Shown here: positions 7,329 through 14,926 of the stretch, piece after piece
Layout of the letters: the number at the start of each line of letters is the position of its first letter
How positions within the stretch are numbered: the first letter of the stretch is position 1
Assembly (NCBI GenBank): GCA_905372135.1
Contig: CAJPNS010000014.1
Span: 1 to 23,377 of the forward strand
Length of the DNA: 23,377 nt
Direction: 5' to 3'
Source: Porphyromonadaceae bacterium
GTDB taxonomy: Bacteria > Bacteroidota > Bacteroidia > Bacteroidales > Paludibacteraceae
The notes under the pieces: model-generated
Database searches by the model: none
The model's input: the letters and a program-made list of their open reading frames with translations, nothing else
What the model was told of the DNA's origin: nothing
Position numbers and translations under genes: made by a program

Positions 7329-8354
7329 GTCGCCTCGCTCGAACGATATTTCGTATCCTATCCCTGCGAGTTGTTCTGCGAGCAGCGACAATCCTTCGGC
7401 GGCTTCTGCTCCAAGCGCTGCTTTGTTGTCGTACAGAGAGTATTTCACTCTGTCGTCTTTTGGCGATAGGTTGGGCATCACTACGTTAGCTCCGGCGAGT
7501 ATCCCTCTCAGTCTGCCGTCGGGTGCAAGCGTTGCCAATGCCGTTGTAGCCGGTATCAGTGCCGTCGGGTGCATCAGGCGAAATATCGAGAGCAGCAGCA
7601 GGGTAAGCTCCATCGTACCCGATTCATGCTGTGCAAAAGGCGTATCGCTATGAGGGATAAAAGGACCTATGCCTATCATTTCAGGTTGCAGCCGACGGAT
7701 AAACAGTATATCCTCTATGAGATTATCTATCGTCTGATGCGGACTACCCACCATAATGCCCGTCCCTGTCTGGAAACCTATTTCTTTGAGTGCACCGATA
7801 CACTCTATACGGTTGTCGTAAGACATTTCCGACGGGTGAAGCTCCCGATAGTGAGCCTTGCTGTAGGTCTCGTGCCTCAGCAGATAGCGGTTTGCTCCCG
7901 CCTCGAACAGACGACGGTACGTATCTTTGCTTTTTTCGCCCAAAGATAGCGTTATGGCACAGTCGGGAAATTGTCGTCGTATGCGTGCCACGATTGCCTC
8001 CAGTCGGTCGTCGGACATAGCAGGGTCTTCGCCGCCTTGCAAGACAAAGGTACGGAAGCCGAGTTCGTACCCGTCGGCACAACACCCTATAATGCTATCC
8101 TCCTGCAATCTGTAACGCTCTATATTGCTGTTGCTCTTGCGGATACCGCAGTAATAACAATCGTTCTTGCAGCAATTGCTTATCTCAATAAGTCCGCGTA
8201 TGTATATTTTGTTCCCGAAACGGCTGAGGCTCACCTCGCGTGCCTCTCTGTTGATACAACTCAGTGTCTCCTCGTCGTACCCAGCCAAAAGAGAGTAGAA
8301 CTCTTCGGTAAGAAGAGTTCTATCCTTTTTCAGCTTATAGACCAACCGTTTCAT
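7311..8354 (-). CDS. hydE: [FeFe]-hydrogenase maturation radical SAM protein HydE
   Basis: 347 residues, full length. The radical SAM cluster motif is C62-KND-C66-YY-C69 in ISNCCKNDCYYCGIRKSN, followed by the BioB-like barrel with FVLQGGEDP and GTGIMVGSPHQT. HydE takes the HydG-derived organometallic cysteine complex and processes it toward the [2Fe] precursor loaded on HydF. The gene overlaps the 3' end of hydA by 20 bases, which indicates co-transcription and coupling. Its last codons (FERGDFESCV) are part of a direct repeat. The older end, FERGGF, survives at 5748-5779, so the present C-terminus was probably supplied by the dinD-HEAT cassette. This alters only the final few residues, outside the catalytic core. 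Confidence 0.96.
   Translation of the reverse strand: MKRLVYKLKKDRTLLTEEFYSLLAGYDEETLSCINREAREVSLSRFGNKIYIRGLIEISNCCKNDCYYCGIRKSNSNIERYRLQEDSIIGCCADGYELGFRTFVLQGGEDPAMSDDRLEAIVARIRRQFPDCAITLSLGEKSKDTYRRLFEAGANRYLLRHETYSKAHYRELHPSEMSYDNRIECIGALKEIGFQTGTGIMVGSPHQTIDNLIEDILFIRRLQPEMIGIGPFIPHSDTPFAQHESGTMELTLLLLSIFRLMHPTALIPATTALATLAPDGRLRGILAGANVVMPNLSPKDDRVKYSLYDNKAALGAEAAEGLSLLAEQLAGIGYEISFERGDFESCV
7321..7352. repeat. Direct repeat, right copy: present 3' end of hydE
   Basis: Partner of 5748-5779. Differences are at 7325 (C here, A in the left copy) and 7330 (T here, C in the left copy). It encodes EISFERGDFES in hydE and also contains the -33 TTTG of the dinD promoter. Confidence 0.9.
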
Positions 8355-9810
8355 AGGTCTTCTCTATCTTGAGCAGCTCTCTGTCTATCTGTTTTCGTCC
8401 TGACGTAACGTCGTTGTATGCACTGGGTCCCGTTATACAACCGCCCGGGCAGGCCATCACCTCAATGAAGTTGCCGTTGGCTTTGCCCGACCTTGCGCTA
8501 GCTCTGAGCAAAGCGATATTCTTCTTGTTGAGGTCTGATATATTAATATCTATCACCTGTTGGTCTTTACCACGTACTTTGAGGTACGATTTGACAGCCC
8601 CTGCTACGCCGCCTGCAACGGCAAAGCCGTGTGCCTCGCGTACAGAGTCGGTTGCTATCCTGAATTGAGGAGCTTCTTCTATTTTTATATCGAGCCCATC
8701 GAAGATGGAGCCGACCTCTTCGAATGTAAGCACCATATCTACCGCTTCGTCGCGGCGGGCTTCTTTGCGTTTACCCACACAGGGACCCACGAACACTATC
8801 TTGGCGTCGGGGTGTTGCTCTTTGGCTATACGGGCAGCATAGTACATAGGCGACCCTGTGGTAGAGACGTATGGTTTGAGGTCTTTCAGATGTTTCTCGG
8901 TAAGCTCGATATACGACGGGCAACACGATGTAGTCATAAATGACTGACCCTCTTCGAGTTTTTCGAGCAATTCGTGTGCCTCGTGGCTGACGGTACTCAT
9001 AGCACCTTCGGCAACTTCTATCACATCGGCAAAACCAATCTGTTTGAATGCTCCGTAAACCTGCTCTATCGTGGTCTTGAATTGTCCGAGAATCGACGGA
9101 GCTATGATAGCCACCATCTTTTCGCCACGACGGATACCTTCGAGTATGTCGAATACTTGCGATATTTCGAAGATGGCACCGAAAGGACAGGCATTAATAC
9201 ATTTACCGCAGTAGATACATTTGCTTTCGTCTATATGCTCTATCCCGAACTCATCTTTACTGATTGCCTTTACAGGACAAGCCTCCTCGCAAGGGACAGG
9301 AATATAAACGATTGCGTGATACGGACAATTTTGATAGCACATACCACAGCTAATGCAAGCGTCGTGGTCTATCTGAGCCTGACCGTTTTTCTGGAAGTGA
9401 ACCGCATTTTTCGGGCAATTGGTGTAGCAGCCGCGGGCTACGCAACCCTTACAGAGATTGGTTATTTCGTAGTTTATTTGCACGCACGAAGAGCACGCCT
9501 CGTCTATGACGCATAGGATGTTTTCTTTTAAGCGTTCTCGTCTGTCGAGAGCCTGTCGGGCATAGGCAGACAGAGGAGTCAGTTCGTCTTTCTCATCGTC
9601 CATATCGAAGCCCAGCAGAGGGAAGGTCTTGTACTTCCATACCGCTCTCTCTTTGTGGACGCAACACCGCCCCAGAGGTTTCGATTTCTTAGGACTCAGT
9701 TCTAATGGAAGTCTGTCGATTTTTTCTACAAGTTGTTCGTCTTTCCAGAGCCTTACGAGGTCTGCCAAGAGTTTATGACGAACAATCATAACGTTGTTTG
9801 AAAATGCCAT
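8335..9810 (-). CDS. hydA: [FeFe] hydrogenase catalytic subunit, group B-like
   Basis: 491 residues. The N-terminal third carries iron-sulfur ligands: cysteines at 106-132 (CSSC, CKGC, CYTNC), a ferredoxin pattern CISCGMCYQNCP (152-163) with CEEACP (174-179), and CIYCGKCINACP (198-209). The H-cluster domain has L1 TTSCCPS (C296, C297), L2 VGPCVGK (C344) and L3 VMACPGGCITGP (C454, C458). L2 reads GPC rather than the MPC of group A enzymes, and L3 lacks the GGGQP ending. That, with the length and the opening residues, fits the group B1/B3 hydrogenases found in Bacteroidales. It would couple ferredoxin to H2 turnover in the cytoplasm; direction and partners are not known from sequence. It heads the locus, with a promoter and a palindrome upstream, and its end overlaps hydE by 20 bases. 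The start is supported by the promoter and the conserved N-terminus. Confidence 0.94.
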   Translation of the reverse strand: MAFSNNVMIVRHKLLADLVRLWKDEQLVEKIDRLPLELSPKKSKPLGRCCVHKERAVWKYKTFPLLGFDMDDEKDELTPLSAYARQALDRRERLKENILCVIDEACSSCVQINYEITNLCKGCVARGCYTNCPKNAVHFQKNGQAQIDHDACISCGMCYQNCPYHAIVYIPVPCEEACPVKAISKDEFGIEHIDESKCIYCGKCINACPFGAIFEISQVFDILEGIRRGEKMVAIIAPSILGQFKTTIEQVYGAFKQIGFADVIEVAEGAMSTVSHEAHELLEKLEEGQSFMTTSCCPSYIELTEKHLKDLKPYVSTTGSPMYYAARIAKEQHPDAKIVFVGPCVGKRKEARRDEAVDMVLTFEEVGSIFDGLDIKIEEAPQFRIATDSVREAHGFAVAGGVAGAVKSYLKVRGKDQQVIDINISDLNKKNIALLRASARSGKANGNFIEVMACPGGCITGPSAYNDVTSGRKQIDRELLKIEKTYETVGL

Positions 9811-9843
9811 AGTGATAGTATTATTTTTATATTTTTTTGTTGT

Positions 9844-9877
9844 CTTATTCTGAGGAGAAAACCCACCTCAGAAAAAG
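9844..9877. promoter_or_regulatory. Palindrome in the hydA leader (candidate operator or 5'-UTR hairpin)
   Basis: TTCTGAGG (9848-9855) and CCTCAGAA (9866-9873) form a perfect 8-base inverted repeat with a 10-base spacer. After one mismatch it extends by three more pairs on each side (9844-9846 with 9875-9877). It lies where hydA transcription should begin, just downstream of the -7 element. No T-run follows on either strand, so it is not a terminator. Confidence 0.6.
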
Positions 9878-9881
9878 TCTG

Positions 9882-9889
9882 CAAAGGTA
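9882..9889 (-). promoter_or_regulatory. hydA promoter, -7 element
   Basis: The minus strand reads TACCTTTG, matching TAnnTTTG. Transcription would start near 9875, about 65 bases before the hydA ATG. No convincing -33 TTTG is found 19-21 bases upstream; the nearest one is 33 bases away. An activator or a weak promoter is therefore possible. Confidence 0.55.
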
Positions 9890-10058
9890 CAAAGAAAAAT
9901 CGTTATAGCATACATATCTGAGCAAATAGGCGTGGAAGCAGGTAAGTCTCTATACTTCGCCTATTTTAGGTGCGAGATGAGTCTGAAGAGATTGTCTTTG
10001 TAGGTAGTTTCGATACCGTTAAAAGCGAATGTAACGCATATTTCGGAGAGGAACAACA

Positions 10059-10100
10059 AAAAAAGGGCGGCACCACACACACACGGGTTCGCCCTTTTTT
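10059..10100 (-). terminator. Rho-independent terminator of the efflux operon (symmetrical)
   Basis: AAAAAAGGGCG (10059-10069) pairs with CGCCCTTTTTT (10090-10100) round a CA-repeat loop. The stem reads as GC core plus T-run on both strands. It ends transcription of the PII-like gene, whose stop is 26 bases away on the minus strand, and could also stop plus-strand read-through. Confidence 0.88.
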
Positions 10101-10126
10101 AGCTGTTTCACATCGAAAACTACGGG

Positions 10127-10420
10127 TCAGACTACTTTCTCTATATTCCAGACGAATGCCTTGACGCCGATTTCGGGGTTGCGTTTGTCGAGTTTGTGGG
10201 TCGTTTTGAGTAGTTCGTCGACCCTATCGTCTTCGACAATACACATAACCGCTGAGTTCATCTCAGGCCAGGTATGAGTACCGCGTCGCGGCTCTCCGCT
10301 GTTGGTGCCTCTGCCCTGAACCTGTTCGAAGAGGGTGAAGCCTCTTATGCCGAGTTCGTCGAGCATATACTCCACACGCTCTGTATTGGATTGGTTGAAT
10401 ACTATAAATACTGATTTCAT
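10127..10420 (-). CDS. PII-like small protein encoded at the end of the RND efflux operon
   Basis: 97 residues, cytoplasmic. The pattern is that of a PII/CutA-type ferredoxin-like fold: a first strand KSVFIVFNQS, a helix ERVEYMLDELGI (14-25), a strand-loop with GFTLFEQVQGRG, a loop holding GTHTWPEM, a strand SAVMCIVEDD, a helix DELLKTTHKL and a final strand VKAFVWNIEKVV. Classical GlnB/GlnK have a longer T-loop with a conserved tyrosine, and this protein does not, so it is not a standard nitrogen regulator. It follows the RND permease by 183 bases on the same strand and is followed by the operon terminator. PII-like proteins next to RND or metal transporters may sense a ligand or bind the pump. 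That role is inference, and the ligand is unknown. Confidence 0.72.
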   Translation of the reverse strand: MKSVFIVFNQSNTERVEYMLDELGIRGFTLFEQVQGRGTNSGEPRRGTHTWPEMNSAVMCIVEDDRVDELLKTTHKLDKRNPEIGVKAFVWNIEKVV

Positions 10421-10603
10421 CGTATCGATTTTATTTAGATTGATATTTTTATTAAAAAAGATAGAACACCGACGTGAAGCCCGATATGAGAATTATGGTT
10501 GATGACTGTGAACTTAAAATGACTTTCTTCCATTATTTGATTTAGTTTCTGTAATTCCCTACATCTTTCTACACATAGGTGTTCTATACAGATAAATATG
10601 ATT
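10421..10603. other. Gap between RND permease and PII-like gene, with a distant inverted repeat
   Basis: 183 bases, AT-rich. ATAGAACACC (10461-10470) and GGTGTTCTAT (10578-10587) are exact reverse complements 107 bases apart. No TAnnTTTG promoter for the PII-like gene is seen, and no terminator with a T-run. The repeat could fold the intercistronic RNA into a long hairpin. Confidence 0.5.
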
Positions 10604-13600
10604 TTAGTTTTCGTCTTTTATCTTCATAAATAGAAATTCTTTGCGTTGCTTTGCCTTTTTATCTCGTTCGCCGTGTCGCGACATCAGTGCATAGAGCACA
10701 GGCACTATTACGAGTGTAACGACGGTAGCAAACAACAGTCCGCCGATTACCACTATGCCGAGCGGTATCCACATTTCCGAACCTTCGGCCGTCGACAGAG
10801 CCATAGGCACCATACCGAGTATTGCCGTTATGGCGGTCATAAGCACGGGGCGCAGACGACTCTCGCCCGACAGGGCAATAGCTTCGTTGAGCTCGTAGCC
10901 CCTGTCACGCATAAGGTTGATGTAGTCCACGAGTACGATACCGTTTTTCACCACGATACCCACAAGCAGTATCATACCGAGCATACCGACCATTTCGAGC
11001 TCCTGCCCCGTGACGAACAGTGCAAGGAAAGCTCCCGAGAAGGCAAACGGAATAGAGCCGAGCAGTATGAGGAATGGCTTGGAGAAGCTCTCGAACTGCG
11101 ATGCCATCACTATGTATACCAGCAGTATTATGAGCAACATCAGCGAACCCATATCGCGACTCATCTCCATTTGGTCTTCGTAAGTACCGCCGACATTGAT
11201 GACTACGCCTTGAGGCAGGTCTATACCCCGTGCTATCTCTCTTGCCGCATTAGCCAATTCCAACAACGACGTGCCGGCAGGCGTTACGTTAACGGATACA
11301 ATACGCTGGCGACGTTTGTGGTCGATAGTGGGCGGAGCCCAAAATTCGCTTACCTTAGCCAGCTCTTTTACTTTGATAAGAGAGCCTGTCGGGGGCTGCA
11401 GAGTCATCTCTTCTATATCGGTGATAGAGTTGCGGAACTCTTCTTTGAGGCGTACTACTATTTTGTACTCGTCGCCGTCTTCTTTGAGGTAGCCTGCCTG
11501 ATAGCCGTTGACCCTATTGCGGACGGCTGTGGCTACCTGTGCAGCCGACAATCCGCTGAGGGCGAGTTTCTCTTTGTCGAAATTTATCTGCAGCTCTGCA
11601 CGGTCTTCGTCGCGAGAGATAGTGATATTGCGTGCCCCTTTGACGTCTTTCATCTTGTTTTTTATCTCTTCGGCTACCTTGTTGGTCGCTTCGAAGTCGT
11701 AGCCGTATATTTCGACAGATACGTTATTATTGCCGCTGCCACCGAATCCCATATTTGTCGATACATTCGAGAATACAACATCGGCACGGTTGCCGAGATA
11801 TTGTCGGAATACTTCGGCTATCTCGAATACCGTACGTTGTCTCTGGCTCCTTTCGGGGAAAGTTACGGTCATAGTAATGATGTTGTTCGACGACTGGTTC
11901 ATCAGAGCCGAAAATCCTGCATCGTCGCTCGAGCCGGTAGTGGAGGCTATCAGTTTTATTTCGGGAGCAAGCGATTTCAGGTCGGCTTCTATCTGTCGGG
12001 CTACACGCATACTCTCCTCGACACGTGTACCGCGTTGAAGTTCTATTTTGAGGCTTATGCGTCCATTGTCTTGCTGTGCCATAAAGTTGAACCCTATTTT
12101 ACCCATAAATACAGGTGAAAATCCTATTATGACCACAGCCAATGCTATCAACGACGTAACGAGTTTGTGCCCCAGACACCACCTCAGCAAGTTGGCATAC
12201 CATTTGTCGAGGGCGGCAAGCCATTTCATCACAGTATTTTCGTACCAGTTGGCGTTTGCCGAAATCTCTTCTACCTCGCCCTTTTCGTTGATTATTTCTT
12301 TTTTACTTTTCAATAAAAGAGACGATAGCATCGGAGTAAGGGCTATGGCTACGGTAGCCGAAACGGTGATACAGATAGACACTATCCACCCCATCTCTTT
12401 GAACAAAATACCTGCTTGTCCGCCAAGCATCGTAAGCGGTAAGAATACGGCAACGATAACCATCGTAGTGGCTATTACCGATACCCATACTTCGTTGGTG
12501 GCGTATATTGCGGCTTCTCGCGGACGCGAACCGCGTTCGATATGACGCATTATATTCTCCAATACCACGATAGCATCGTCTACCACTATGCCGACGGCAA
12601 CCGTAAGCGACGCAAGCGAAATGATATTGATGGAGCTATCGGCTACGAATAGGTAGATGAAAGCACAGATAAGAGATATAGGTATCGACAGTACGATGAT
12701 AAGAGTTGCACGCCACCTGCCGAGGAAAAACATCACTACCAACGCCACAAATACGAAAGCGAGCATTACCGCCTCCGACAGACCGTCGATAGAGTTTTGT
12801 ATCGTCTGAGCACTGTCGTAGATGATTTGTGCTTTTATATCGGGCGGCAGACCCGGCATTATATCTTCGTCCATCATCTTTTTTACCTTTTTGACGATTG
12901 CCACCGTATTGGCTCCCGTTTGCTTCATTATCACCATACGTACCCCGTTCTGACCGTTGATTCGTTCGTCCAGATTGACGTCGCGTATGGTGTCGCGTAC
13001 ATTAGCCAAGTCTTTGACAAATATGTTTTTACCCAATCTGTTGGCTACTACTATGTTGTTTATCTCCGAGCTTTCGGCGTATTCGCTCTGCACACGCAGT
13101 TGATACTGCTCTTTGCCCATTTTTATCGAGCCTGAGGCGAGGTTGAGGTTATTGGCGGATATTGCCTGTCCTATCTGTTCGACCGATATCTTATAGGCAT
13201 CGAGTTTGCTTTGGTCTAAATCGATATAAATATAACGTTCGGGAGTACCTGACAGCGCTATGTTACCTATACCGTCGATACGGTTGAGCACGCTTACAAC
13301 ATTGTCTTCCAATATCTTCTCCAACCCCGCATAGCTCTCTTTTGCAGTAATGGCATACTGCATAATGGGGAAGTTTGAGGTCGAGAACTTGAATATCATC
13401 GGGCGGCTGCAGCCGTCGGGCAGATTGTCGTTGACCATATCTATTGCAGAACGTACGTCGTTTACCGACTCATCGAGGTTTTGCCCCCAATTGAGCTGCA
13501 ACGACACGACCGAGATATTGTCTTTCGACTGAGATGTAATCTCTTTCAGTCCGTCGACGGAGTTGAGCGAGTTTTCGAGCACCTTGGTAACGTTGGTCTC

Positions 13601-13777
13601 TATCTCGGAGCCGTTGGCACCTGGATAGGTGGTCATTATGGATACGTAAGGTATGTCCATAGCGGGGAATTGGTCGATAGGGAGTTTTGAGAAAGAAAAC
13701 ACCCCGAAAACGATGATACCCACAAATATCAAAGCCGTAGTAATCGGCTTGTTTATAGCGGTCTGATATATAGCCAT
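10604..13777 (-). CDS. RND efflux permease, hydrophobe/amphiphile type (AcrB-like)
   Basis: 1,057 residues, the usual length for an inner-membrane RND pump with 12 membrane helices and two large periplasmic loops. The first helix covers about 12-30. The first periplasmic domain opens with MTTYPGANGSEIETNV, the RND signature region. The proton relay is intact: D400-D401 in TM4 (VGIVVDDAIVVLENI) and K944 in TM10 (VVKNGIVLVDYIN), matching D407, D408 and K940 of AcrB. This separates it from heavy-metal CusA-type pumps, whose TM4 motif differs. It would export drugs, bile salts or other amphiphiles by proton antiport together with the adaptor (10 bases upstream) and the TolC-type channel of the same operon. 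The substrate cannot be read from the sequence. It is followed by a PII-like gene. Confidence 0.95.
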   Translation of the reverse strand: MAIYQTAINKPITTALIFVGIIVFGVFSFSKLPIDQFPAMDIPYVSIMTTYPGANGSEIETNVTKVLENSLNSVDGLKEITSQSKDNISVVSLQLNWGQNLDESVNDVRSAIDMVNDNLPDGCSRPMIFKFSTSNFPIMQYAITAKESYAGLEKILEDNVVSVLNRIDGIGNIALSGTPERYIYIDLDQSKLDAYKISVEQIGQAISANNLNLASGSIKMGKEQYQLRVQSEYAESSEINNIVVANRLGKNIFVKDLANVRDTIRDVNLDERINGQNGVRMVIMKQTGANTVAIVKKVKKMMDEDIMPGLPPDIKAQIIYDSAQTIQNSIDGLSEAVMLAFVFVALVVMFFLGRWRATLIIVLSIPISLICAFIYLFVADSSINIISLASLTVAVGIVVDDAIVVLENIMRHIERGSRPREAAIYATNEVWVSVIATTMVIVAVFLPLTMLGGQAGILFKEMGWIVSICITVSATVAIALTPMLSSLLLKSKKEIINEKGEVEEISANANWYENTVMKWLAALDKWYANLLRWCLGHKLVTSLIALAVVIIGFSPVFMGKIGFNFMAQQDNGRISLKIELQRGTRVEESMRVARQIEADLKSLAPEIKLIASTTGSSDDAGFSALMNQSSNNIITMTVTFPERSQRQRTVFEIAEVFRQYLGNRADVVFSNVSTNMGFGGSGNNNVSVEIYGYDFEATNKVAEEIKNKMKDVKGARNITISRDEDRAELQINFDKEKLALSGLSAAQVATAVRNRVNGYQAGYLKEDGDEYKIVVRLKEEFRNSITDIEEMTLQPPTGSLIKVKELAKVSEFWAPPTIDHKRRQRIVSVNVTPAGTSLLELANAAREIARGIDLPQGVVINVGGTYEDQMEMSRDMGSLMLLIILLVYIVMASQFESFSKPFLILLGSIPFAFSGAFLALFVTGQELEMVGMLGMILLVGIVVKNGIVLVDYINLMRDRGYELNEAIALSGESRLRPVLMTAITAILGMVPMALSTAEGSEMWIPLGIVVIGGLLFATVVTLVIVPVLYALMSRHGERDKKAKQRKEFLFMKIKDEN

Positions 13778-13787
13778 CTCGAAAAAA

Positions 13788-14855
13788 TTATTTTGTTTTT
13801 ACACTATCTTTTGCTCCCTTATTGTCGGTAGTCTGCGGTGAGTTGTCGGCAATCTGCACCTTGACGCCGTCTACCAGACGTGCCTGTCCGACTACTACGA
13901 GTTCGTCGTCGTTTCTGAGTTCTTTCGACTCTATCTCGGTCATATCGTCGAAACGTTGTCCGAGTGTCACGCTGATACGATGTGCCGTATCGCCGCGTTT
14001 TACGAAGACATAACGTTCGTTAGACCCTTGCTGTTTGAGCACTGCCTGATACGGCACCACAATGGCATCGACCTTGCCGAGCGACAGCGTGGTGTGTGCA
14101 AACATACCCGGACGCAGCAGAAGCGATGGGTTAGGAATGTCTATTTTCACCGTAAAGGTGTGAGTAGTAGGGTCTATGGTGGGGTAAACTATCTCTATCC
14201 GTCCCTTGAAGTTTTTGTCGGGATATATGTCCGACACTACGTTTAGCTGCATATTCTGCTTTACACGGGGGAAGTAGCTCTCGGGGATATTGATATGTGC
14301 TTTCAGACGAGCTATCTGGGCTAACTGCAATATCGGTTTTGTGGGCGAATACATCTCGCCGTCTTCGTAGTTTTTGGCGGTGATGATACCTGCGAAAGGA
14401 GCTGTAACAAACGTATTTTTTTGCAGAAATTTGAGGTTCTCTTGCGAGGCGTCGAACTGAGCCTTGAGCTGGTCGTAGACACTCTGTGCCACGTTGCCCG
14501 TTTTGAGCAGCGCTTCGGTACGAGCCAAATCGACGGCGAGGCGGTTGTGCTGTACCTTAGCCGAATTCAGCTGTGTCTGGTCGAGACGTACGAGGAGCTG
14601 TCCTTTGGCAACGCGTGTGCCGGGTTCGACATAGATGTGTTCGATATTGCCCTGTACGGAGGGAGATACGTTCATCTGCTCGTAACCCTCGAGTGTGGTG
14701 GAATACTCTACCTCTCGGCTTATCTGACGGGGTTCGAGGCGTATTACCTGTACTTTTTCTATTTTGCTTTCTTCTTTCTTCTGACTTTTGTCTGCCGTAC
14801 CGCAACCGACGAGTGTCAGTGCTGCAGCTGCTATTATCAAGATAGATTTATTCAT
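13788..14855 (-). CDS. RND periplasmic adaptor (membrane fusion) lipoprotein
   Basis: 355 residues with a lipoprotein signal, MNKSILIIAAAALTLVGC, where C18 is the lipidation site. The mature part has the adaptor layout. A biotinyl-lipoyl half (YEQMNVSPSVQGNIEHIYVEPG) comes first, then a helical hairpin (about 88-136) and the second lipoyl half (FVTAPFAGIITAKNYEDGE). Beta-barrel and membrane-proximal domains follow (LKAHINIPESYFPRVK, LRPGMFAHTTLSLG). It bridges the RND permease in the inner membrane and the outer-membrane channel. The permease gene begins 10 bases downstream, and the channel gene lies 71 bases upstream in the same operon. Family assignment is firm. Confidence 0.94.
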   Translation of the reverse strand: MNKSILIIAAAALTLVGCGTADKSQKKEESKIEKVQVIRLEPRQISREVEYSTTLEGYEQMNVSPSVQGNIEHIYVEPGTRVAKGQLLVRLDQTQLNSAKVQHNRLAVDLARTEALLKTGNVAQSVYDQLKAQFDASQENLKFLQKNTFVTAPFAGIITAKNYEDGEMYSPTKPILQLAQIARLKAHINIPESYFPRVKQNMQLNVVSDIYPDKNFKGRIEIVYPTIDPTTHTFTVKIDIPNPSLLLRPGMFAHTTLSLGKVDAIVVPYQAVLKQQGSNERYVFVKRGDTAHRISVTLGQRFDDMTEIESKELRNDDELVVVGQARLVDGVKVQIADNSPQTTDNKGAKDSVKTK

Positions 14856-14926
14856 ATATCAGATTTATTAATGTGTTTTTATATTGATTGTTATAATACT
14901 CGGGTTTATTGATTTGTATGTTGTTT

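Larger units (their letters stand above)
5748..7352 (-). mobile_element. Inserted dinD-HEAT cassette flanked by hydE 3'-end direct repeats (no recombinase)
   Basis: The stretch between the two copies holds only dinD and an AlkC/AlkD-like HEAT-repeat gene, and it splits hydE from hydG. The copies are 1,573 bases apart, start to start. The right copy is the living end of hydE (EISFERGDFESCV, stop at 7311-7313). The left copy is an orphan end with a different tail. This is the geometry left when an element integrates into a gene 3' end and brings a replacement end. By eye the insert is more AT-rich than the hyd genes. No integrase, transposase or terminal inverted repeat is seen, so the mover is unknown. 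Recombination with DNA from a relative that carries hydE-dinD-HEAT would also explain it. Confidence 0.7.
9811..10126. other. Intergenic region between hydA and the PII-like gene
   Basis: 316 bases without a credible gene. It holds the hydA leader, palindrome and -7 element (9844-9889) and the efflux operon terminator (10059-10100). A 64-codon frame at 9970-10164 runs through the terminator and into the antisense of the next gene, so I do not take it as coding. Nothing else is recognised in 9890-10058. Confidence 0.7.

Noticed and set aside
9970..10164. 64-codon frame between hydA and the PII-like gene
   Set aside because: It runs through a strong terminator hairpin and into the antisense of the PII-like gene. 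It shows no recognisable protein features and no promoter.
10646..12118. 490-codon open frame antisense to the RND permease
   Set aside because: It lies wholly opposite a firmly identified pump gene. Its protein is rich in H, Y, R and C, without domains, as expected of a shadow frame.
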